Source: Synergistaceae bacterium (lineage in GTDB: Bacteria; Synergistota; Synergistia; Synergistales; Synergistaceae). Taken from it: DNA of 13,767 bases. The position numbers were made by a program, and so were the translations under genes. A model generated the notes under the pieces. The model had not been told where the DNA came from. It saw nothing but the letters and a program-made list of their open reading frames with translations, and ran no database searches. This document shows positions 7,763 through 13,767 of the stretch, one piece after another. The DNA is taken from NCBI GenBank assembly GCA_012727545.1, contig JAAYHA010000137.1, positions 1 to 13,767 of the forward strand, read 5' to 3'. The number at the start of each line of letters is the position of its first letter. Position 1 is the first letter of the stretch.

Positions 7763-8633
7763 AGGATCGTCACAGTTAATAACCAAAGTCAGGGTCCGCG
7801 ACATTACTGTCGGTGGAGACAGGCTGGCTGTAGCAGCAGGGCCCTGTGTGCTTGAAAGTTATGAAGGCGCTTATGCCATCGCCGAAGAGATGAAAAAACT
7901 CTGCGGTGAATTTGGTTTTGGCTACATATTCAAGGCCTCTTTCGACAAGGCAAACAGGACTTCTATCGCAAGTTACAGGGGACCCGGAATTGAAGAGGGG
8001 CTTGAGTGGCTTAAAGAGATAAGGAAAAAACTTGATGTGCCAGTGGTTACTGATATGCACGAACCATGGCAGGCTGAAAAACTCGCTGAGGCAGTTGACC
8101 TGATTCAGATCCCCGCATTTCTGTGCCGTCAGACAGATCTTCTGGTAGCTGCAAGCAGGACAGGAAAACCCCTGAACATAAAAAAGGCGCAGTTTATGGC
8201 CCCTGAAGATATGCGGTCGGTGGTCAGCAAGTGTCGTGAAGCGGGCAACGAGCAGATAATTCTTTGTGAGAGAGGGACAGCTTTCGGATACCATGAACTC
8301 TCAGTCGATTATCGCTCATTCCCTGTGATGAGGAGCCTTGGATTTCCGGTGATGTTCGATGCGACTCACAGCGTTCAGAAGCCTGGAGGTCAGGGTGACA
8401 GAAGCGGAGGAGACAGATCCTTTGTCTTGTCGCTGATCCGTGCGGCGGTCGCCGTTGGAATAGATGCCCTATTTATGGAAGTACATCCGGATCCAGATTC
8501 TGCGATGTGCGACGGACCGAATATGGTACCTCTGCACTCCATGAGGGAGGTTCTGAGGCAAACTTCTGAAATAGACAGAATAGTAAAGGAGAAGATAGGT
8601 TTTGCTTCTCTTGATTGGACAGGTGAGTGGTAA
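7755..8633 (+). CDS. kdsA: 3-deoxy-8-phosphooctulonate synthase (Kdo-8-phosphate synthase) KdsA
   Basis: KdsA condenses phosphoenolpyruvate with arabinose 5-phosphate to Kdo 8-phosphate in the cytoplasm. The 292-residue chain carries AAGPCVLES (27-35), FKASFDKANRTS, TDMHEPWQ, IQIPAFLCRQTDLL, KKAQFM, CERGTAFGY, DATHSVQKPGG and MEVHPDPDSAMCDGPN. Cys31, with the His in DATHS, the Glu in MEVHP and the Asp in CDGPN, matches the four metal ligands of the metal-dependent class typified by Aquifex; E. coli has Asn in place of the cysteine. GTG 7755 is chosen because AAAAGGAG lies 10-11 bases before it and because it overlaps the lpxK stop. An ATG at 7722 would add eleven residues of no recognisable homology. 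The stop overlaps the kdsD start by one base. Confidence 0.95.
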   Translation: MNKGSSQLITKVRVRDITVGGDRLAVAAGPCVLESYEGAYAIAEEMKKLCGEFGFGYIFKASFDKANRTSIASYRGPGIEEGLEWLKEIRKKLDVPVVTDMHEPWQAEKLAEAVDLIQIPAFLCRQTDLLVAASRTGKPLNIKKAQFMAPEDMRSVVSKCREAGNEQIILCERGTAFGYHELSVDYRSFPVMRSLGFPVMFDATHSVQKPGGQGDRSGGDRSFVLSLIRAAVAVGIDALFMEVHPDPDSAMCDGPNMVPLHSMREVLRQTSEIDRIVKEKIGFASLDWTGEW

Positions 8634-9637
8634 TGAATCTTCCTTACGAGCGTGAAGAAAAGAAATTTTCTGATGAAGAAATGCTTTCAGCAGGCAGGAA
8701 TATTCTTCAGAAGGAAGCGGATGCACTGATATCAGCAGCATCAAGGGTAAACAATGAACTTGTTGCGGCATCCCATCTTTTGAGCAGGTGTAAAGGAAGG
8801 GTCGTAGTATCGGGGCTTGGCAAATCCGGTCATGTCGGACGAAAGACGGCGGCCACTTTTGCATCCCTGGGAGTCCCGGCGTTTTTCCTTCACGCAACTG
8901 AGGGAGCTCATGGAGACCTTGGGATGGTTTGCCGCGATGATCTTGGATATTTCCTGAGCAACAGTGGGGAGACAAGGGAGCTTATTGACATAATCCCCTA
9001 TTTTAAAAGATTGGGAGCACCGATAATTGCGGTAACGGGGAATGTAAATTCCACACTGGCCAGGGAGTCTGATGTGGTGCTGAACTGTCATGTGGAATGC
9101 GAAGCTGATCCGTTGGGACTTGCCCCGACAAGCAGCACCACCCTGCAGATGGCTTTGGGAGATGCCGTTGCAGGAATGGCTACTCTTCTTCTAGGATTGG
9201 GAAAAGAGGATTTTGCTCTCTTCCATCCCGGAGGCTCGCTCGGCAGGAAACTTCTGCTGAGGGTAAGGGATCTCATGGGAACAGGAGACAAGCTCCCGGT
9301 CACAAAAGAATCATCGCTTGTAAGGGAAGCTCTCTTTGAAATAACCAGCAAAGGTTATGGAGCAACTGCCGTTGTAAATGACCTGGGCAAACTTGTCGGA
9401 GTATTTACTGACGGAGACCTCAGGCGCTTTATCGAAAGAGAAGGCGTCCAGGGGCTTGATATGCCCGTGCACATGGGCATGACGCGAACTCCGAGGGTGA
9501 TTTCACCGGACAGGCTCGCAGTTGAGGCAGTCCGTATAGTTGAAGAGTGGGAAGTCTCTGCACTTATAGCAGTGGAAGACGACAAGCCGGTCGGGATGGT
9601 CCATATCCATGAGATACTCAAGGCGGGGGTGGCCTAG
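8633..9637 (+). CDS. kdsD: Arabinose-5-phosphate isomerase KdsD/KpsF (SIS + two CBS domains)
   Basis: This enzyme converts ribulose 5-phosphate to arabinose 5-phosphate, the substrate of KdsA encoded just upstream. The 334 residues have the family layout. A sugar isomerase (SIS) domain spans about 45-190 with GLGKSGHVGRK (61-71), EGAHGDLGM (90-98), LSNSGETREL (108-117) and the PTSSTT motif (165-170). HPGGSLGRKLL follows. Two CBS domains come last at about 212-270 (TDGDLRRF) and 280-334. CBS pairs in this family are thought to bind nucleotides and tune activity. ATG 8633 shares its first base with the last base of the kdsA stop, with AGGTGAG just upstream. The amber stop is followed at once by the coding sequence of waaA in the same frame. 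Confidence 0.94.
   Translation: MNLPYEREEKKFSDEEMLSAGRNILQKEADALISAASRVNNELVAASHLLSRCKGRVVVSGLGKSGHVGRKTAATFASLGVPAFFLHATEGAHGDLGMVCRDDLGYFLSNSGETRELIDIIPYFKRLGAPIIAVTGNVNSTLARESDVVLNCHVECEADPLGLAPTSSTTLQMALGDAVAGMATLLLGLGKEDFALFHPGGSLGRKLLLRVRDLMGTGDKLPVTKESSLVREALFEITSKGYGATAVVNDLGKLVGVFTDGDLRRFIEREGVQGLDMPVHMGMTRTPRVISPDRLAVEAVRIVEEWEVSALIAVEDDKPVGMVHIHEILKAGVA
9621..9632 (+). promoter_or_regulatory. G-rich ribosome-binding stretch before the CTG start of waaA
   Basis: AGGCGGGGGTGG at the 3' end of kdsD can pair in part with the anti-Shine-Dalgarno sequence. Its centre lies about eight bases before CTG 9638. No such sequence precedes the TTG at 9689, whose upstream region is T-rich. This site therefore bears on which start codon is used. 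Confidence 0.4.
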
Positions 9638-10909
9638 CTGTCCCTGCTCAGAGCACTTTACCAGCCTCTTATAGATTTAATTTTCCTTTTGTCCTGGCCA
9701 AAACTCAAGAATAAATACAGTGAAGGCTATGACGAGAGAAGGGGCATCCAGTCTCAGGAATTGATCGAAAAACTGCAGGGAAGAAGGCCCTTTTGGGTCC
9801 ATGGCGTCTCAGTGGGGGAGGTCCAGGCTTTGATCCCTGTGATCAGGGCTGCCAGGGCTTCGGGTTACAGCGGTCCTACAGTGATCTCCACAACGACAGA
9901 AACAGGTAAAGACATGGCCATCCGCCTGGGAGAGGGTCTTTTTGACCATCATATATATTATCCATGGGACAAAAAAGAATTTGTAAAAAGGGCTATACTA
10001 AGCTTGGATCCTTGGGCATTTGCGACAGCAGAGACTGAGCTGTGGCCCAACATGCTCTGGGAGTTAAAAGATGCTTCTATCCCGGCTTTCCTTGTTAATG
10101 GAAGAATATCAGACAGGACCTGGAACCGCCTTGAAGGAACTGTGCGAAAGAAAATCGGGGCAACTTTTTATGATCTCTTTACGGAAATTTTCCTAAGGGA
10201 GAAGAGAGATCTTGAGAGGCTCAGATCCATAGGAGTTTCTGCCGAAAAATTGAATGTTCTGGGAGATACCAAGACAGATGCGCTCCTGTCAAGAAAGGAT
10301 CCAGCTGCCCGTGACCGCTGGACACAAAAATTTGGTTCCTGCTGGGATAAAATATTTATTGCCGGAAGCACCCACCCCGGCGAAGAAGAGAGAGTCATAA
10401 GGGCTTTTGAAATACTTAGGAAAAGATACCCTGCGACAAAATTAATATTGGCGCCGAGACATCCGGAACGCGCAGATGAGGTCCTTGCTATTGCACGGCA
10501 AAAGTTCAGCGCAGGCTTGCTTTCATCTGACCGGTTCGATCAGGATATAACGGTGGTCGACAAAATTGGCGTTCTTTTTGAGTTGTACGGGACTGCTGTC
10601 TCGGCATTTGTGGGAGGCAGTTTTGCAGATAAAGGCGGTCAGAATATTTTAGAGCCTGTTTCATGGGGGATCCCGGTCCAATACGGTCCCCATATGGAGG
10701 ATTTTGCAGAAGCATCTGATGAGTTTATTGGGCTTGGCATAGCAACACAGGTTAAAGATGCTGAAGGCCTTGGTGATGCATGGATAAGAATGATGCAGGC
10801 ATCGGGCTATGACAACGGCGAAAAATTCAGAAAGATCAGTGCCGGATATTTTGAACGCTGTTCCGGATCCTCATTAAAAACATGGGAACGGATATATCAA
10901 TATCATTGA
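9638..10909 (+). CDS. waaA: 3-deoxy-D-manno-octulosonic acid (Kdo) transferase WaaA/KdtA, probable CTG start
   Basis: WaaA transfers Kdo from CMP-Kdo to the 4'-phosphorylated lipid A precursor at the inner face of the inner membrane (glycosyltransferase family 30). Motifs are HGVSVGE (catalytic Glu61), AETELWPN, NGRIS, AGSTHPGEEE, LAPRHPER, FVGGSFADKGGQNILEP and YGPHMEDF. The first ATG/GTG/TTG in frame is TTG 9689, giving 406 residues without a membrane anchor. The codons between the kdsD amber stop (9635-9637) and 9689 are in frame and encode LYQPLIDLIFLL, a typical WaaA N-terminal anchor. Starting at CTG 9638 gives 423 residues, close to E. coli WaaA (425), and puts the catalytic Glu at 61 (E. 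coli 60). I therefore favour CTG 9638 (or CTG 9644). Readthrough of the amber codon is a less likely alternative. Confidence 0.93.
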   Translation: MSLLRALYQPLIDLIFLLSWPKLKNKYSEGYDERRGIQSQELIEKLQGRRPFWVHGVSVGEVQALIPVIRAARASGYSGPTVISTTTETGKDMAIRLGEGLFDHHIYYPWDKKEFVKRAILSLDPWAFATAETELWPNMLWELKDASIPAFLVNGRISDRTWNRLEGTVRKKIGATFYDLFTEIFLREKRDLERLRSIGVSAEKLNVLGDTKTDALLSRKDPAARDRWTQKFGSCWDKIFIAGSTHPGEEERVIRAFEILRKRYPATKLILAPRHPERADEVLAIARQKFSAGLLSSDRFDQDITVVDKIGVLFELYGTAVSAFVGGSFADKGGQNILEPVSWGIPVQYGPHMEDFAEASDEFIGLGIATQVKDAEGLGDAWIRMMQASGYDNGEKFRKISAGYFERCSGSSLKTWERIYQYH

Positions 10910-10919
10910 TCATATTTTT
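10896..10919 (+). terminator. Weak AT-rich hairpin overlapping the waaA stop
   Basis: ATCAAT (10896-10901) and ATTGAT (10905-10910) form a 6-bp stem around a three-base loop, followed after CATA by five T residues. The stem is short and AT-rich, so at most it would be a leaky terminator between waaA and the next gene. Confidence 0.18.
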
Positions 10920-10925
10920 ACGTTT

Positions 10926-10993
10926 TTCGTCAAATATCCGATCTGAAAAGAGTACATTAGAAAACCATCTGCTGAGAGCGGGGAGGGGTATAA
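10926..10993 (+). promoter_or_regulatory. Leader of the unrecognised gene: possible weak internal promoter and strong ribosome site
   Basis: This is the only sizeable gap in the operon. TACATT at 10953-10958 could act as a -10 box, but no good -35 hexamer is found 16-18 bases upstream. GGGGAGGGG at 10980-10988 is a strong Shine-Dalgarno sequence about five bases before ATG 10994. The gap may permit some separate expression of the last genes, though the promoter call is weak. Confidence 0.25.
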
Positions 10994-12205
10994 ATGGAAA
11001 TTAAGAGGGATCTGTTAAATGATTTTTACAACGGGCTGGATGAACGTTCCCGTGAAGCACTTGATTCCGCTGTTTCAAAGGTAGTCGAAACGAAGAAAAG
11101 GGGCGGCAAGGTAGCGGTAGTGACAGGAAGCGGACCCAATCTGCACGAAGGCGTAACGACACTGATCGCCGAATTGATGGAAAAGGGTGTAGTTGACGGA
11201 GTAACGACAAGTTCAGCTGTCATCAACCATGAAATGAGCGGATCACTGGACAGGGTGAAAATGTGCGACGCATCCCGGTTCGGACTTGACAGGACAAAAA
11301 TGCCAAGAGGAAATGTATTCGAGTTCACCGAACTTGCTGAAGAGGATATTGACCTTATCAGCAAAGAGATGATCATTGACAGGGACTTGTTGGAAAAAGG
11401 AAAGGCCTCGGAGGGCAGAATGGTCATTAAAGCTGCCGGGAATATGGCCTACCCGATGGGACTGAGGACTGAAAAAATTGCAGAGGAGATACTTTCTCTC
11501 TCAAGACAGTCGGGGCTTCCTTTTGAAACTATAGCGGGATGGGGCTGTGACAGCAGGACTATGCTTGGAATGGGAGCGGAAAAGGGCCTTCCCGTTCTTG
11601 TGACCATACCGCAGATGGTAGGCGGGGGGCATGTCGGACTTGCAGTAGGGGACAGCATCCCCGTGGCAGAACGTTCAAGGCGCATAGCCGATATGTTGGG
11701 CGCGGCAGATGTCATCATCGAATCAGCGGTAGCTCTTACCCAGGAGATCCATGACGGTCCGTTCGAAACATATACGGGACACGGGATATGGTCATGGTGG
11801 CAAGGCCAGCCCGTGTTCAGCCTCGAAGGCAAAACTCTGATCAGGTTTGATCTGGATGAAAACCTGAGGCTTGCCCAGGACCTCCAGAAAAATAGCTCAA
11901 TGATACAGGAAGCTATCGATAAAGGCCTTCCAAAGACCAAAATATCAAAAATACCCTTCAGAATGGAAATGTCCGCATTTGCACGCCATGAAGGCAGTAT
12001 CCCGGTTATCGGTGATATTGGCATGATATGGCCTGTCTTTGCCCTCAGGATAGCTGATGAGCTTGGAATAGAGCTTGACTTCATAAGTTATAAACAGGAG
12101 ACAGAAGAGGGCAGAGAAATGCGAGAATGGATCGTGAAGAACGTTAAGTTCCTCAACAGGGAAAAGATGCTGAAAAAGTTCAGAGAATGGAATGTGAATA
12201 AATGA
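10994..12205 (+). CDS. Unrecognised 403-aa protein coupled to kdsB; distant resemblance to deoxyhypusine synthase-like proteins
   Basis: I do not recognise this protein with confidence. It is soluble in appearance, with no signal peptide or membrane helix. Residues 38-88 read as a Rossmann-like unit: strand KVAVVTGSGPN, helix VTTLIAELMEKGVVDG, then TTSSAVINHE. This resembles the NAD-binding region of deoxyhypusine synthase-like proteins, where a strand, an N-L/I turn, a helix ending in MVD, and VTTAG follow in that order. Other notable stretches are AGWGCDSRTM (181-190), LPVLVTIPQMVGGGHVG (199-215), ALTQEIHDG (247-255), TGHGIWSWWQG (261-271) and IPVIGDIGMIWP (336-347). There is no HAD phosphatase motif, so it is not an obvious KdsC. 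ATG 10994 has a strong ribosome site, and its stop overlaps the kdsB ATG (ATGA). That coupling suggests a role in Kdo or core sugar metabolism. The fold assignment is tentative (about 0.35). Confidence 0.85.
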   Translation: MEIKRDLLNDFYNGLDERSREALDSAVSKVVETKKRGGKVAVVTGSGPNLHEGVTTLIAELMEKGVVDGVTTSSAVINHEMSGSLDRVKMCDASRFGLDRTKMPRGNVFEFTELAEEDIDLISKEMIIDRDLLEKGKASEGRMVIKAAGNMAYPMGLRTEKIAEEILSLSRQSGLPFETIAGWGCDSRTMLGMGAEKGLPVLVTIPQMVGGGHVGLAVGDSIPVAERSRRIADMLGAADVIIESAVALTQEIHDGPFETYTGHGIWSWWQGQPVFSLEGKTLIRFDLDENLRLAQDLQKNSSMIQEAIDKGLPKTKISKIPFRMEMSAFARHEGSIPVIGDIGMIWPVFALRIADELGIELDFISYKQETEEGREMREWIVKNVKFLNREKMLKKFREWNVNK

Positions 12206-12963
12206 ATTTACCAAGGATACTTGGTGTGATACCTTCAAGGTTCGCATCTACAAGACTGGCCGGCAAACCGCTTCTTGATATCTGCGGAAAACCGATGGTA
12301 GAACACGTATACAGAAGAGCGTTGGCTTCCGGTGTTTTCTTCAGGGTAGTGATAGCCACAGATGATGAAAGGATATACAATGCTGCAGAAAAATTCGGCG
12401 GGGATGTCCTTATTACAAGAGCCGACCATCCCGATGGTTCCAGCAGGGTCGCAGAGGTCGCCAGATCCATTGATACAGACTACGTGATAAATATCCAGGG
12501 AGACGAGCCCATGCTTGATCCCAGGATGCTGAGGGAGCTTGCAGAGGGTATTGTTTCAGACCCAGGGGCTGATTCTGCGACTGTATGTGTACCCATTACC
12601 AGCGAAAAAGACTTCAACAACCCCAATATTGTCAAAGTGGTAACCGACCAGAGGGGCAGAGCGCTCTATTTCAGCAGATCGCCTATTCCATTCAGACGCA
12701 ACGTTACAGAGTGTCCCGTATGGGAGCATCTTGGCATATATGCCTTCACCAAGGAATTCCTCCTGAAATTCGTTGAACTCCCGCCAACTCCGCTGATGAA
12801 AGAAGAATCACTGGAGCAGCTTAGGATATTGGAGCATGGCTATACCATGACAGTAATTGCGACAAAATATCCTTCCCTCGGTCCAAACGTAAACACGGAG
12901 GAAGATTTGCAGATAGTAAGAAAGATACTCGCAGAAGAAAAGGACAAGAACAGGCAGCAATGA
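12202..12963 (+). CDS. kdsB: 3-deoxy-manno-octulosonate cytidylyltransferase (CMP-Kdo synthetase) KdsB
   Basis: KdsB activates Kdo with CTP to give CMP-Kdo, the donor used by WaaA. The 253-residue chain matches the family along its length: VIPSRFASTRLAGKPL (9-24), GKPMVEHVYRRA, ATDDERI, NIQGDEPM (97-104, metal-ligand Asp101), KVVTDQRGRALYFSRSPIPF, HLGIYAF and ESLEQLRILEHG. Two usually constant sites differ. The SGT(D/E)R motif reads DGSSR (78-82). The late VDT motif, whose aspartate (Asp235 in E. coli) is a magnesium ligand, reads VNT with Asn231. These changes may alter metal or sugar use. The start ATG overlaps the stop of the preceding unrecognised gene (ATGA), and the stop overlaps the next gene in the same way. 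Confidence 0.94.
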   Translation: MNLPRILGVIPSRFASTRLAGKPLLDICGKPMVEHVYRRALASGVFFRVVIATDDERIYNAAEKFGGDVLITRADHPDGSSRVAEVARSIDTDYVINIQGDEPMLDPRMLRELAEGIVSDPGADSATVCVPITSEKDFNNPNIVKVVTDQRGRALYFSRSPIPFRRNVTECPVWEHLGIYAFTKEFLLKFVELPPTPLMKEESLEQLRILEHGYTMTVIATKYPSLGPNVNTEEDLQIVRKILAEEKDKNRQQ

Positions 12964-13767
12964 ACGAAGAGAAAAGCATCAGGGTCATCGTAATTTTAAG
13001 TGACGGAATAAGGGGACACCTTAACCAGAGCCGCGGTGTGGCCCTGTGGCTGTCAATGATGACCGGTGCCGAGATACTTGAAGCGGAGGTCCCATTGCTG
13101 AGCGGAGCTGCCAGGACGAGAGCCAAGGCAGCCTCAAGGAAGCTTGTGCACGGAAACAGAAGGGACGCAAGGGACTGGCTTGCCATGGCTGACGGAGACG
13201 CTGTTGTCAGAAGGGTTGGTCAGTGGTTCGCAGAGAGGGATATCCATGAAGGAACAAGAGAAGTACTGATCATTTCTGCAGGAAGTACACCGGCCCCCTA
13301 TAACCTTGCTCTTGGTTACATATGGAGGTGTGCCTGCGCAACTGTTATGACACCCAATATCGTAGGAACTGACCCTTTTGATTTTGCAATAGTGCCTGAA
13401 CATGATTATCCCGACAGAAAACCGAATGTTCTTGTCACGCTTGGCTCTCCCAATTCGATCATGAAGGATGAGCTTAAAAAACAGGGAGAAGCGTTATTAA
13501 AGGAATATCCGGCTAATTCTTCCAAGATATGGTCGATCCTTATTGGCGGGGATGACGGAAACTACTCGGTATCTCCCTCATGGATCAAAAAAAGGATCGG
13601 ACACATAATGAAGATCGCTGAACAGGAAGACGCCGACCTCTATATAACCACTTCCAGAAGGACTCCTCCAGGATCTGTTGAGACACTTAAATATATTGCT
13701 TCCCATTCTTCTGCTGTGAGATACCTTCTGATTGCTTCTGAAAGCGATTTCAACCCTATCCCTGCAA
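12960..13767 (+). CDS. ELM1-family (DUF1022) putative glycosyltransferase-like protein (C-terminus cut by window edge)
   Basis: The frame opens at ATG 12960, overlapping the kdsB stop (ATGA), and stays open to the right edge for 269 codons. The N-terminus ILSDGIRGHLNQ (12-23), the block IISAGSTPAPYNLALGY (104-120), DFAIVPEHDYPDRKPNVLVTLG (141-162), LIGGDDGNY (194-202) and ITTSRRTP (229-236) match in order the ELM1 family, named from a plant mitochondrial fission protein. Bacterial members have a GT-B-like architecture and often lie near cell-envelope genes, but no reaction is established that I can name. The usual C-terminal NPY and D-S-x-SM-x-E region would begin near the window end, where FNPIP is seen. 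Coupling to kdsB points to a job in core or lipid A assembly. Residues 55-80 are basic and poorly conserved. Confidence 0.85.
   Translation, partial: MNEEKSIRVIVILSDGIRGHLNQSRGVALWLSMMTGAEILEAEVPLLSGAARTRAKAASRKLVHGNRRDARDWLAMADGDAVVRRVGQWFAERDIHEGTREVLIISAGSTPAPYNLALGYIWRCACATVMTPNIVGTDPFDFAIVPEHDYPDRKPNVLVTLGSPNSIMKDELKKQGEALLKEYPANSSKIWSILIGGDDGNYSVSPSWIKKRIGHIMKIAEQEDADLYITTSRRTPPGSVETLKYIASHSSAVRYLLIASESDFNPIPA

Noticed and set aside
7322..8294. Minus-strand open frames of 140-172 codons opposite the lpxK end and kdsA
   Set aside because: They mirror strongly conserved plus-strand genes and their translations match nothing recognisable; they are shadow frames.
11449..12084. A 211-codon minus-strand open frame opposite the unrecognised gene
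   Set aside because: It lies wholly inside the plus-strand gene, has low-complexity Ser/Ile-rich translation, no recognisable motif and no ribosome site. The plus-strand frame has clear coding character and coupling to kdsB.
1..13767. CRISPR arrays, tRNA or rRNA genes, insertion sequences, attachment sites
   Set aside because: I saw no regularly spaced repeats, no cloverleaf or rRNA-like segments, no transposase or integrase motifs and no long terminal inverted repeats on either strand. Gene spacing is that of a stable housekeeping operon.

Overview
The window carries a dense, co-directional lipopolysaccharide (LPS) inner-core and lipid A operon from a Gram-negative (diderm) bacterium of moderate GC content. 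The gene set includes LpxI rather than LpxH, a metal-type KdsA and a fused LpxK. Arginine is often encoded by AGG, and genes overlap by a few bases. Together these would fit an anaerobic diderm such as a member of the Synergistota, but that placement is an inference from style and not something I could test.

Layout. Bases 1-631 (minus strand) hold the N-terminal 210 codons of an HD-domain protein, cut by the window edge, with a good extended -10 promoter. A 155-bp divergent intergenic region follows, then a ZIP-family metal transporter (787-1593, plus). A 180-bp gap contains a three-tier hairpin and a likely promoter with repeated GTGAC motifs. From 1774 to the right edge the plus strand is packed: lpxI, lpxB, msbA, a lpxK gene fused to a second LpxB-like domain, kdsA, kdsD, waaA (kdtA), an unrecognised 403-aa protein, kdsB, and a partial ELM1-family protein that runs off the window. 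Nearly all junctions overlap or abut; the one real gap (84 bp) precedes the unrecognised gene.

How the genes fit together. LpxI makes lipid X, LpxB condenses it to the disaccharide, and LpxK adds the 4'-phosphate. KdsD, KdsA and KdsB make CMP-Kdo from ribulose 5-phosphate, but the KdsC phosphatase step is not encoded here. WaaA transfers Kdo to the lipid A precursor and MsbA flips the product across the inner membrane. Three proteins fall outside this textbook scheme: the LpxB-like half of the LpxK fusion, the 403-aa protein coupled to kdsB, and the ELM1-type putative glycosyltransferase. KdsB itself departs from consensus at a metal-ligand aspartate and in the GT(D/E)R motif. The set could mean that this lineage makes a modified Kdo or core sugar; that is a hypothesis.

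Several starts were corrected from the longest open frame. The most striking is waaA, whose membrane anchor is encoded only if translation begins at a CTG directly after the kdsD stop codon.
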